A stretch of DNA of 64,000 nt from the NCBI GenBank assembly GCA_000372225.1, contig AQTY01000002.1, forward strand, positions 52,875-116,874, read 5' to 3'. The first letter of the stretch is position 1. The number at the start of each line of letters is the position of its first letter. This DNA comes from Candidatus Nitromaritima sp. SCGC AAA288-L16 (lineage in GTDB: Bacteria > Nitrospinota > Nitrospinia > Nitrospinales > VA-1). Below, one piece after another: positions 8,658 to 16,610 of the stretch. Both the position numbers and the translations under genes were made by a program. The notes below the pieces were generated by a model that worked only from the letters and a program-made list of their open reading frames with translations, made no database searches and had not been told where the DNA came from.

Positions 8658-8738
8658 ATGATCGGACGGATACTATTTCTTCTTATTCCAATTTTGGGTG
8701 CTATTGCGATGTGGTATTTTTATCAAGATACTTTATGA
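8658..8738 (+). CDS. Very small membrane protein (26 aa)
   Basis: ATG at 8658 preceded by GGGGGTGG at good spacing. Encodes one hydrophobic helix (RILFLLIPILGAIAMWYFY). Its TGA overlaps the ATG of the next ORF (ATGA at 8735-8738), a sign of translational coupling. The size resembles accessory subunits of membrane complexes, but I recognise no family. Confidence 0.5.
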   Translation: MIGRILFLLIPILGAIAMWYFYQDTL

Positions 8739-8851
8739 ATCCTATGAAAAAAAAAGCTAACCTTCTTTTCTGGATATTGATGTTTATCGGCATAGCATTG
8801 GCATCTTTTTCTTTAATCATAGACCATGTCGGGGTATCAATTAATCAGTAA
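8735..8851 (+). CDS. Small membrane protein (38 aa), coupled to the preceding ORF
   Basis: Starts at the ATGA overlap. Encodes a basic start (NPMKKKAN) and one membrane span (LLFWILMFIGIALASFSLII). Coupling to the 26-residue ORF suggests the two small proteins act together. No family recognised. Confidence 0.5.
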   Translation: MNPMKKKANLLFWILMFIGIALASFSLIIDHVGVSINQ

Positions 8852-8947
8852 CCACATAGGGAGCACAATGAAAAAATATCTATTTCTTATTCCAGATTAA
8901 TTTAGGTCAAAATTGGTAGTACAATATAGGAATTACTACACATAAAG

Positions 8948-9646
8948 ATGGCTCTGAGGAAAATGGAAGCTTTAGGATTTAAAATATTCTGGCTCCTTCT
9001 AATAATTTTTTTATGGTTACTGCTGGCTAAGAGACGGCCTAAAACCAAAAAATCCACCACAACAATAAATAAAGAGCCAAAACACCTTGAGTCAATATAT
9101 AGGAATTGTGAATTTTGTGGTCAACCTATATCAAAAAGAAGGCTTGCGGTCGCACCTGATGCCACTCTTTGTGTTCCATGCAAAACAGATTTGGAAGGGA
9201 GAGAAATTAGTTTTCCCATTGAAGAAATATCAGAAGATACGGAAGCCGATTATGAATTAGTCTCGGAAATGATGGATGAAGTAATACCAAAAGCTACAGA
9301 AAAGCATCTTGATGATTACGAACAAAAATCGGAAATAACTGAAGATAAAAAACCAGTCGAAACTTACCAGATCGAAGAAATACAAAGGATCTCAAGATTA
9401 ATAACTGGTTACAAACATCAAAGGCTATGTTTTTATTCTAGCGTTATTGAACCTTTGCATGATGAAGATCTTTTTCAGGTTGAAACCTATAGCCACGGTA
9501 CTTTTCGTTTCACCAAGGCCCAATTTCATCAACACTTCCCTAATGTAATTAAAAGCGTGAGTTACAAAGAACACGGAATGTACCATTACCCAACAATACC
9601 CGGCAAAGCTTTGCCTTTCAAAATAAAAAAGCTTGAGTCGAATTAA
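8948..9646 (+). CDS. Membrane-anchored protein with DksA/TraR-type zinc finger
   Basis: 232 residues. An N-terminal membrane anchor (about residues 11-27, IFWLLLIIFLWLLLA) is followed by a four-cysteine finger at about 54-80 (CEFCGQPIS...RLAVAPDATLCVPC), which matches the C-terminal zinc finger of DksA/TraR proteins. An acidic linker (about 85-140) and an unknown C-terminal domain (to 232, rich in His and aromatics) complete it. DksA itself binds RNA polymerase as a soluble protein; a membrane-tethered finger is unusual, and the N-terminal coiled coil of DksA is absent. Function not assignable. Confidence 0.6.
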   Translation: MALRKMEALGFKIFWLLLIIFLWLLLAKRRPKTKKSTTTINKEPKHLESIYRNCEFCGQPISKRRLAVAPDATLCVPCKTDLEGREISFPIEEISEDTEADYELVSEMMDEVIPKATEKHLDDYEQKSEITEDKKPVETYQIEEIQRISRLITGYKHQRLCFYSSVIEPLHDEDLFQVETYSHGTFRFTKAQFHQHFPNVIKSVSYKEHGMYHYPTIPGKALPFKIKKLESN

Positions 9647-9801
9647 CATGATTAAAAAAGGAAGTAGTTAAACAAGAATTGTTCTAGGAAGTTTTATCAA
9701 TCAGCCCGAGGTACACTTGAGGTACAGTAAGCGAGGAATTTGGAGTAAAATAGGGAAGCAACAAAAACTTAACTGATTGTAAAATCAGGTCATACAGTTC
9801 T

Positions 9802-9876
<75 letters not shown>

Positions 9877-9970
9877 TATAATACAAATGAAGGAGAAATT
9901 GCATTAATCTCCCCCTACCTGAAATAGAATAGCCCCATAGTTGATCTGAAATCTATCTTGACGCTGCGAA

Positions 9971-10306
9971 TTAAGCCCAACTGGAAAATTGGTCGCTATT
10001 GTTCGGAGTTTCCTCGTCTAAATCTATATCTGTTTCCGATTTAATTTTTTTGTCGTATTCAGAAAATAGATGGTCGATTTCTAATTCCATCTCATCTAGT
10101 TCTTGACTTTCGTCAATGAAAGCCTGATGTTTTTCTTGAGTCTCTTTTTTTGTTTTCGTTTTTTCTTTAGATTTTCTTTTATGAATGGAGTCGTCCAATT
10201 CTTTTTCAAACGCATCTTCATGAACTTTGTCAACCCTCTTTGTTTTTGTTGTCCAGTGATTTAAATCTTTGACTCCGTGGGCATTTCGATAATCAGGAAT
10301 CCTCAT
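9971..10306 (-). CDS. Hypothetical highly charged protein (111 aa)
   Basis: I start at ATG 10306 (MRIPDYRNAHG) because GAGGGAGAT lies just before it; an upstream in-frame start would add 12 residues without a better site. The sequence is dominated by Lys and Glu between residues 30 and 100 (KRKSKEKTKTKKETQEK), probably helical or coiled coil, with an acidic tail. No family recognised. Confidence 0.5.
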   Translation of the reverse strand: MRIPDYRNAHGVKDLNHWTTKTKRVDKVHEDAFEKELDDSIHKRKSKEKTKTKKETQEKHQAFIDESQELDEMELEIDHLFSEYDKKIKSETDIDLDEETPNNSDQFSSWA

Positions 10307-10503
10307 AAGAATATCTCCCTCTAGCGCCCCTAAGGCAACCACGGTCTATTACCTATCTATAAATTTTATCGACAATTGAGCGATAATCTAAATACCTATT
10401 GATGAAAAAATATGTGGAAGGTGCAAAATTTGTCCGATCAAAAAGGGTTGTTCTTGGATCAGAATTAAAGAAAAGAGAGTGGGAGTAAGATTGTGAATGG
10501 TTG

Positions 10504-10534
10504 GGTTTAGTTGTTCAATGGTTTCCAAGTGGTT
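10504..10534 (+). repeat. Left copy of 31-bp direct repeat flanking the pentapeptide gene
   Basis: Matches 11733-11763 at 30 of 31 positions, with the last 24 identical (TTGTTCAATGGTTTCCAAGT plus GGTT). Both copies have the same orientation and enclose exactly one gene. Confidence 0.8.
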
Positions 10535-10554
10535 TTGGGGTGTTTGGTCATCTT

Positions 10555-11676
10555 CTATTCACAACCTGAGTTATCTTCTCCCCAGGAGAAAATGGTTTTG
10601 CATTTAATTGCAGAATCCAGATTCCTTATATTTTTCATATTTGCCTCAGTTAGGTTTGCTCGATTCAGGTATGCCCCACTCAGGTCTGCCTCATTTAAGT
10701 CTGCATTCTTAAGGTATGCTCCAGTTAGGTCTACCCTAGTCAGGTTTGCTCGATTCAGTTTTGCTCGATCTAGGTTTGCCTCTTTCAGGTTTGATCCATT
10801 CAAGTCTACTCCACTCAAGTCTACTCCAGTCAGATCTGCCCCAGTCAGGTTTACCCCTCTCATGTTTACCTGATTCAGGTTTGCCCCTTTCAAACTTGCC
10901 CCTTTCAGATTTGCTCCACGCAGGTTTGCCCCTTTCAGATTTGCTTGATCTAAGTTTGCTTGGTCTAGATATGCCCCACTTAGATTTGCCTGACTAAGGT
11001 CTGCACCTTTCAAATCTACTCTATTTAGTTCTGTTAGAATAAGGATTGAAAATACTAAGTTTGCACCAGTCAGGTTTGCCCCAGTCAGGTTTGCCCCTCT
11101 CAGGTTTGCCTGACTCAGGTTTCTATTCCTCAAATCTGCCCCCTCAAGGTTTGCAAATTTTAGGTTTGCAAATTTTAGGACTGCCCCTTCAAAGTTTATC
11201 CCGCCCAAGTTTGCTCCTTCAAGGTTTGCTTCTTCAAGGTTTGCAAATTTGAGATCTACCTTAGTCAGGTTTACATTTTTACAATTTGAGTAGACCTTCT
11301 TCCCGTCAGGCATGGTGGTATGGCACAAAATAGCACCACCAAGTTTTGCATTTTCCAGGTCTGCCCCAGTCATGTCTGCACCCATCAAGTTTGCATTCCT
11401 CAAGTTTGCATTCCTCAGGTTTGCATTCCTCAAGTCTGCTTCACTAAGGTTTGCCCTTTTCAAGTCTCCAAATTTAAGATCTGCCCCTTCGAGGTTTGCC
11501 CCTTGAAGTTTTGCCTGTTTCAGGTCTGCCTTCAATAAGAAGCATTTTTTACAGTTGCCAGTCTTTTTTAACTTTATTATGTTTCTTGCTTGTTGCCCAC
11601 TCGCACTTCCAAACATCAGCACAACAAGTCCAAAAGTCATAAATAAAAAGAACACTTTTTTAATTTTCTTTCTCAT
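10555..11676 (-). CDS. Secreted pentapeptide-repeat protein
   Basis: 373 residues. A signal peptide (VFFLFMTFGLVVLMFGSASG) is followed by about 60 pentapeptide units of A(D/N)LXX type from residue ~45 to ~355, which fold into a right-handed quadrilateral beta helix. Paired cysteines sit at the start of the repeats (NCKKC), mid-way (LCHT..SNC) and at the C-terminus (CKTIFSW...GC), so disulphide capping in the periplasm is plausible. Some cytoplasmic members mimic DNA and inhibit gyrase; an exported one cannot be assumed to do so. The gene is enclosed by a 31-bp direct repeat, suggesting it moved in as a unit. Confidence 0.85.
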   Translation of the reverse strand: MRKKIKKVFFLFMTFGLVVLMFGSASGQQARNIIKLKKTGNCKKCFLLKADLKQAKLQGANLEGADLKFGDLKRANLSEADLRNANLRNANLRNANLMGADMTGADLENAKLGGAILCHTTMPDGKKVYSNCKNVNLTKVDLKFANLEEANLEGANLGGINFEGAVLKFANLKFANLEGADLRNRNLSQANLRGANLTGANLTGANLVFSILILTELNRVDLKGADLSQANLSGAYLDQANLDQANLKGANLRGANLKGASLKGANLNQVNMRGVNLTGADLTGVDLSGVDLNGSNLKEANLDRAKLNRANLTRVDLTGAYLKNADLNEADLSGAYLNRANLTEANMKNIRNLDSAIKCKTIFSWGEDNSGCE

Positions 11677-11732
11677 CTCTTTGCTACCACCAAAAATAAA
11701 AAACGCGATAACTCGACAGAGTCATCTCGTTT

Positions 11733-11763
11733 GGTTTCGTTGTTCAATGGTTTCCAAGTGGTT
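11733..11763 (+). repeat. Right copy of 31-bp direct repeat flanking the pentapeptide gene
   Basis: Partner of 10504-10534, one mismatch. Located between the start of the pentapeptide gene and repeat copy 4. Confidence 0.8.
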
Positions 11764-11800
11764 CGCATAGTGGAAAACTCCTAGGACTTTTGGAATGTAA

Positions 11801-11959
11801 TGGTCGGGGCGAGAGGATTTGAATCTCCGACCCCCTGCTCCCAAAGCATGGGTGCAGTTTATTAACCCTTATTTTAATTATACTTACGGTGACGCTCGTT
11901 GCGTGTTGTGTCACTAAATGCCAAGAAGTGCCTATCAGATTGACACAAATTTGGCACAG
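11801..11959 (-). repeat. Repeat copy 4: module plus tRNA-Pro 3' half
   Basis: On the minus strand the module (11959 to about 11853) leads into the tRNA-Pro 3' half ending CCA at 11801. The T-arm has one change (GATTTGAATCTCC). No terminator hairpin follows; the sequence diverges at once, unlike copies 1, 2 and 6. Orientation is opposite to copies 1-3. Confidence 0.85.
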
Positions 11960-12029
11960 TTTTTTTACCACTCTTGACTCCCCACCGCAATAAGTTCAGT
12001 GTAGAGAAAAAAATAAAGTTAGGTACATA

Positions 12030-12482
12030 ATGGAACTCTCTCCAAGCATTATATGGCTTTTAGCAGGCAGTATTCTGATTGCTTTTGAAGTCACTATTTT
12101 ATCAGGTGTGGGACTTCTTTTTGCAGGACTTAGTGCTATTTGTGTTGGGGTAGCTTTAATTACAGGTTGGATCGAAAGCCCAACTGTCCAGTTTATTACA
12201 TTCTTTTTAATAACTGGATTTTGGGCTGCCGCTCTTTGGAGGCCTTTGAAAAATTTTATGAAATCTCCTCAATCAGGATTTGACGATATGGTCGGAAGCA
12301 TAGCTGTTGTTTGTGGTGACCCAATTAAATCCGGACAGATGGGTAAAGTGAAATGGTCAGGAACAATTATGAAGTGTAAATTTGCTTTAGAAACTGAAGA
12401 GAACGTTCACTTAGCCCCCGGAACAGAAGTCACCATTGTGGAAGTTTCTAATGGCATTCTTATAGTTCGTCCTAACTCTTAA
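12030..12482 (+). CDS. NfeD-family membrane protein
   Basis: 150 residues. Membrane helices occupy about residues 5-75, followed by a C-terminal OB-fold-like domain (about 85-148: VGSIAVVCGDPIKSGQMGKV, ending NGILIVRP), as in short NfeD proteins. NfeD partners stomatin-like SPFH proteins in membrane microdomains, and the next gene, 40 bp downstream on the same strand, is such a protein. It lacks the N-terminal ClpP-like protease domain of long NfeDs. Confidence 0.85.
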   Translation: MELSPSIIWLLAGSILIAFEVTILSGVGLLFAGLSAICVGVALITGWIESPTVQFITFFLITGFWAAALWRPLKNFMKSPQSGFDDMVGSIAVVCGDPIKSGQMGKVKWSGTIMKCKFALETEENVHLAPGTEVTIVEVSNGILIVRPNS

Positions 12483-12522
12483 AATGGTCCCTAGATAAAT
12501 TTGTTAACGTCAGGAGGATTGA

Positions 12523-13461
12523 ATGGAAACTGTTAACTTCACATATCTTACCGTAGCATTTATCATATTTTTAACTGTTACCAGAGGCGTTAAATTAGTT
12601 CCCCAGCAACAGGCCTGGGTAGTACAAAGACTGGGGCGATTTCAACTTACTTTAAAGGCTGGGTTAAACTTTATAGTCCCCTTTATTGACACCATTGCCT
12701 ATAAACACTCGTTAAAAGAAGATGCGTTTGACATCCCCAGTCAGACAGCCATTACAATGGACAACGTCACTCTTGTTATTGACGGAATTTTATATATAAA
12801 AATAACTGATCCTAAACAAGCTTCCTATGGTGTACGTGATCCAAGATATGCAATAAGTCAACTGGCTCAAACTACCATGAGATCTGAACTTGGAAAAATA
12901 ACACTAGACAAAACTTTTGAAGAAAGAGATACCCTCAATGCAAATATTGTTCAAAGTATAAATGAAGCGTCCAGCGTATGGGGTATTCAATGCTTGAGAT
13001 ATGAAATCAAGGACATTACTCCTCCAGATAATGTCAGGCAAGCAATGGAACTTCAAGTGGCGGCGGAGAGGCAAAAACGCGCTGAAATCCTTGATTCAGA
13101 AGGCAAGCGACAAGCACAAATTAATATTGCCGAAGGTGAAAAGAAAGAAGTTATATTAAAATCTGAAGCAGCGATGACCGATCAAGTTAATCGTGCTAAG
13201 GGCGAAGCCGAAGCAATATTGGCGGTAGCAGAAGCAACGGCAAAAGGTATCGAACTTGTTGCCACCTCTATTGAGAAAACAGGAGGAGAAAAGGCGGTCG
13301 CGTTGAGGTTAGCCGAACAATATATCCAGGCTTTTTCTAACTTGGCTAAAGAAACAAATACTATATTATTACCAGAAAACACTGGCGACACAGGAGCAAT
13401 GGTGGCTCAAGCTTTATCAGTATTTAACTCCATTCAAAAACAAGTGGCCGCTGACAAATAA
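12523..13461 (+). CDS. SPFH/stomatin-like protein (QmcA/paraslipin type)
   Basis: 312 residues with an N-terminal membrane anchor (about 8-20), the SPFH domain (about 25-190; VPQQQAWVVQRLGRF, ITPPDNVRQAM) and a long Ala/Glu-rich coiled coil (about 190-260; AERQKRAEILDSEGKRQAQI). AGGAGG precedes the ATG. Such proteins form membrane-bound oligomeric rings or cages with NfeD and help organise membrane domains and protease access. Adjacent nfeD upstream supports the pair. Confidence 0.9.
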   Translation: METVNFTYLTVAFIIFLTVTRGVKLVPQQQAWVVQRLGRFQLTLKAGLNFIVPFIDTIAYKHSLKEDAFDIPSQTAITMDNVTLVIDGILYIKITDPKQASYGVRDPRYAISQLAQTTMRSELGKITLDKTFEERDTLNANIVQSINEASSVWGIQCLRYEIKDITPPDNVRQAMELQVAAERQKRAEILDSEGKRQAQINIAEGEKKEVILKSEAAMTDQVNRAKGEAEAILAVAEATAKGIELVATSIEKTGGEKAVALRLAEQYIQAFSNLAKETNTILLPENTGDTGAMVAQALSVFNSIQKQVAADK

Positions 13462-13495
13462 ACAAAAGTATTCACAAATATTAATTATATTTTAA

Positions 13496-13569
13496 GCGGT
13501 GGCGCTCGTTGCGTGTTGTGTCACTAAATGCCAAGAAGTGCCTATCAGGTTGGCACAAATCTGGCGCAG
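13496..13569 (-). repeat. Repeat copy 5: module only, no tRNA part
   Basis: Reads on the minus strand CTGCGCCAGATTTGTGCCAA... to ...ACGCAACGAGCGCC, matching the distal two thirds of the module. It stops before the AT-rich junction and has no tRNA segment, so this is the most truncated copy. It lies 59 bp beyond the stop of the M28 lipoprotein gene on the same strand. Confidence 0.8.
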
Positions 13570-13628
13570 TGTCTCCCAGGTAGCACCTGAAAAATCGTGT
13601 CTGATAAAAATTTTATAATCAAAACGTA

Positions 13629-14753
13629 TTAAAGTGTCGGTAAGGAGGGTCCATTAGCCAAATCCTCAATGACTTTTGATAAACCTGAAACCACCCTCGC
13701 CATATGATCGTAACAGATTTTATCAGGAGTATCTTCCTGGGAATGGTAATAAGGGTAGCGGAAAAAAGCCGTATCGGTCACCATGATGGCGGGATAATTA
13801 AATTTCCAAAATGACTGATGATCAGACCAGCTGATTCCAGGAATGATTTGAGGAAACGCCACCCCGTCCGAAGGAAACTCCACAATGTTTCTGAATCGTT
13901 TTATAAAGCAGTTCAACAACTTTTTGGAACGAAGATTGGAGACAAAAGCAATAAAATTACCAGTGTCGGATTTGAACAGTCCAAGAGGAAAGGGATACTT
14001 TTGAGTTCTCTTTTGTGTAGAATAGTAACCTAGCATTTCTAACGAAATCATTCCTTGAATATTTTCCCCTCTTTCTCGACTTCGTTGCGCGTAAACATAA
14101 CTGCCCATATTTTTTGTGGCGAAAAAAGGTGGCTCTTCGTTGACAAAAGCGACCAGTCGGATCGTCCTTTTTAGTTTTTTCCCAGATAGCAAATTCCCGA
14201 TTTCCAACAAACCCGCCGTACCTGACGCGTTGTCGTTTGCGCCAGGCGACCCAATGACAGAATCGTAATGTGCACCTACCAGAATGATTTCATCCCTGTA
14301 AACATTCCCCAGAACTTCTATCTCGATATTTGTAGCTACAGGTTCCTTGGAACCTGACGGAAAATTTGACGGGAAGATACCTCGGAAAGTGTCCATTACG
14401 ATTGTGTTTCGCGAGAATCCCTTTTGAAGGACGTATTCATGGGAACCTACTTTGTGACCCTGGGCACGGAAACTTTTATCAATATAAGCTGCGGCATTCT
14501 TCAGGTTTTTTGGAACAAACATATTACGCTCGCCAAGGGTACCTGCCAAAAATCCTATATGGTTTTTAAGATTTTGGCGGATCACGCGCTCATCTTTATT
14601 TAATTCTTTGAATTCTTGAGAATACGATTCTCCGAACATTTTTATTTGAGGAAGAATTTGCACTTGAGGACATCCTGTAATCAAAATAAATAAGGTAAAA
14701 ATACCAAAAAGTTTGATCTTAAGTGTTTTAAAATACATGAAAAGTACAAACAA
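13629..14753 (-). CDS. M28-family zinc peptidase lipoprotein
   Basis: 374 residues. An N-terminal hydrophobic segment with lipobox ITGC (C28) predicts a lipoprotein. M28 motifs follow: GAHYDS, GANDNASG, VNEEPP, SLEMLGY, YYHSQEDT. Paralogue of 7303-8166, but with a ~75-residue N-terminal extension and export signal, so it would degrade peptides in the periplasm or at the outer membrane. An alternative start at MYFKTLK (residue 6 onward) is possible. Transcribed toward repeat copy 5. Confidence 0.8.
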   Translation of the reverse strand: MFVLFMYFKTLKIKLFGIFTLFILITGCPQVQILPQIKMFGESYSQEFKELNKDERVIRQNLKNHIGFLAGTLGERNMFVPKNLKNAAAYIDKSFRAQGHKVGSHEYVLQKGFSRNTIVMDTFRGIFPSNFPSGSKEPVATNIEIEVLGNVYRDEIILVGAHYDSVIGSPGANDNASGTAGLLEIGNLLSGKKLKRTIRLVAFVNEEPPFFATKNMGSYVYAQRSRERGENIQGMISLEMLGYYSTQKRTQKYPFPLGLFKSDTGNFIAFVSNLRSKKLLNCFIKRFRNIVEFPSDGVAFPQIIPGISWSDHQSFWKFNYPAIMVTDTAFFRYPYYHSQEDTPDKICYDHMARVVSGLSKVIEDLANGPSLPTL

Positions 14754-14780
14754 TCGTTTTTCGCATTTAAATAAAAAGGC

Positions 14781-15857
14781 TTAAGGCACTAATACACCTA
14801 TTTTATTTTGGTACTTTTTTCTAAAATACATTCCCATTTCAGTGAACCAGACGTTACCTTCCTTGTCTAGCACAAGGTTGCTTGGATGCGCACCTTTGGT
14901 TGGCAATGAGAACAGTTGGATTCCCTTAGAAGTTCCCGGCTCAGCCTTAGTCAAATCTAATCTGCCGATACTATCTTTGTGGTTTGCCACAAACCAAACC
15001 CACCGTTTGTTATAATCCACAACCAGATCATGAACTCCTGTTCTTTTACCTGGAACCAAATAATTAACAACCTTTGGCGGAAACCCTTCCGAAAAATCGA
15101 GCCAAGAAATTTTGTTCGCAAAAAATTGCGTAAACCAGATGGTGCTGTCTGAAGCAAGAAACATTCCATGCGGAACCGATTTTTTTGGAGGAATCAAAAT
15201 TCCCCCAACTTGGCCAGATTTCAATTCCAGAAACCCTACCTTATTTGAAAAAACTCTGGCCCAGAATTTACCCCCCTGCGTGTACCAGACGTATTCATCG
15301 TCAACTACTAAATCATGTGGGTTCCCTTCATTAACCGGAAACTCTCGGATTTCACCCGTTTTCGGATCAAGCCTTCCAATTTTATTAGCTTCGAACTCTG
15401 TAAACCAAATCATACCGTCTTCCGATTCAAATAAATTATGCGGTTCACTATTAGGAGTAGGAATATCGTATTCTCTTATTTTTTTTGAAATTGGGTTTAA
15501 CTGTCCAATGCGGTTACTACCCATTTCGCTAAACCAAACAGTATCGTCACGAGAAACCATGAGATATTGAGGCTTGGAATTTGGATGAGGAAGTTCGTAT
15601 TCAACTATTCCTTTTGACGTCCCCGGTTCCACCTCTCCTGGAGTCAATTGCCCAATTTTATTTCCATTGATTTCTACAAACCAAAGATTGCCTTTTGAAT
15701 CAAAATCTAATCCTGCAGGACTGCTATCGGAAGTCGGTGTTAGGTATTCGAAAATGGATTCTGCATACGTCGTGTTAGAGAAGAGTAGAAAGATTACCAT
15801 CACCAGACTAGTTGCAATCACATTGGAAAGAAAAAAGTATTTTGTTCTTTTATACAT
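14781..15857 (-). CDS. Virginiamycin B lyase-like beta-propeller, secreted
   Basis: 358 residues with a signal peptide (MVIFLLFSNTTYA). It consists of repeated propeller blades of the form GNLWFVEINGNKIGQL, TVWFSEMGSNRIGQL, MIWFTEFEANKIGRL, TIWFTQFFANKISWL and NVWFTEMGM, typical of the Vgb/SMP-30-like streptogramin lyase family. Vgb opens the streptogramin B ring by elimination. Most environmental relatives have unknown substrates, and export argues against a resistance enzyme. Lies 27 bp upstream of the M28 lipoprotein gene, same strand. Confidence 0.75.
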   Translation of the reverse strand: MYKRTKYFFLSNVIATSLVMVIFLLFSNTTYAESIFEYLTPTSDSSPAGLDFDSKGNLWFVEINGNKIGQLTPGEVEPGTSKGIVEYELPHPNSKPQYLMVSRDDTVWFSEMGSNRIGQLNPISKKIREYDIPTPNSEPHNLFESEDGMIWFTEFEANKIGRLDPKTGEIREFPVNEGNPHDLVVDDEYVWYTQGGKFWARVFSNKVGFLELKSGQVGGILIPPKKSVPHGMFLASDSTIWFTQFFANKISWLDFSEGFPPKVVNYLVPGKRTGVHDLVVDYNKRWVWFVANHKDSIGRLDLTKAEPGTSKGIQLFSLPTKGAHPSNLVLDKEGNVWFTEMGMYFRKKYQNKIGVLVP

Positions 15858-15972
15858 ATTTTCCCCCTCATATATGTAGGTTAAAAAATATTAACAACTA
15901 GTTAACGAAAAAAAATATCCACCGGTTAATCTAAGCCGGTAATCAAGAACGCTACAGTTAGGTGTTTTTTAG

Positions 15973-16272
15973 TCATGGGATGGTGGACTCGGTAGTGCTT
16001 CCAGAAATTTGACCTGTGCTATTTATTGGCTCTGACTCGGTAGTGCTTCCAGAAATTTGACCTGTGCTATTTATTGGCTCTGACGCGGTAGTGCTCCCAG
16101 AAATTTGATCTGTTCTCTTCATTGGCTCTGACACTTTTGTTTCTGAACCTTCCGAGAATTTACTTTTCGACCCACGGGAATAGTCTCGGGAATAGTAAAG
16201 TGGTATCGACACTATGATGGTAATAATACTGGCAATAATCAGTGCAATCCAAGAGTCCTTGTTCATAACCAA
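15973..16272 (-). CDS. Small membrane protein with tandem 16-residue repeats
   Basis: 99 codons; the better start is MNKDSW (ATG 16266), with AAGGAGG upstream. One membrane span (WIALIIASIITIIVSIPLYY) is followed by a Ser/Thr-rich tail with two and a half copies of TGQISGSTTESEPINS, encoded by 48-bp DNA repeats between about 15985 and 16130. A degenerate relative lies at 37828-38021. Both sit close to copies of the integration-associated repeat. Function unknown; the tail would lie in the periplasm if the N-terminus is inside. Confidence 0.6.
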   Translation of the reverse strand: MVMNKDSWIALIIASIITIIVSIPLYYSRDYSRGSKSKFSEGSETKVSEPMKRTDQISGSTTASEPINSTGQISGSTTESEPINSTGQISGSTTESTIP

Positions 16273-16412
16273 TCCTCCTTATAAATTTAAATTAAAGAGT
16301 AGCGGTAAAACTTCAAAAAATGGCAAGCAACGGGACTATTCTATTACAGATAGGCGAAAATTTAATCCGATTTACACTTCATTTGTTACCCATGGTGTTA
16401 CCCACAATAAAA

Positions 16413-16610
16413 AATGGGCTACGGTCTAAACCGTAACCCATTGTTTTAAATGGTCGGGGCGAGAGGATTTGAACCTCCTACCCCCCTGCTCCCAAAGCAT
16501 GGGTGCAGTTTATTAACCCTTATTTTAATTACACTTGCGGTGACGCTCGTTGCGTGTTGTGTCACTAAATGCCAGGAAGTGCCTATCAGATTGGCACAAA
16601 TTTGGCACAG
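16413..16610 (-). repeat. Repeat copy 6: module, tRNA-Pro 3' half, terminator
   Basis: On the minus strand: module 16610 to about 16503, tRNA-Pro 3' half to CCA at 16451, then the terminator hairpin 16442-16413 (AATGGGTTACGG / CCGTAGCCCATT) with a T tract. The module supplies the last ~28 codons and stop of the upstream membrane-protein frame (16525-17058). Confidence 0.85.

Noticed and set aside
10511..11538. Several plus-strand frames opposite the pentapeptide gene
   Set aside because: Their repeated Leu/Pro or Phe/Ala patterns are shadows of the periodic pentapeptide codons on the other strand.
11744..11971. 75-codon minus-strand frame over repeat copy 4
   Set aside because: It translates the module and tRNA fragment; kept as a repeat, although the possible integrase-tail frame is discussed as a finding.
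14781..15857. Streptogramin resistance
   Set aside because: The Vgb-like propeller is exported and sits beside peptidases; homology alone does not support a resistance role.
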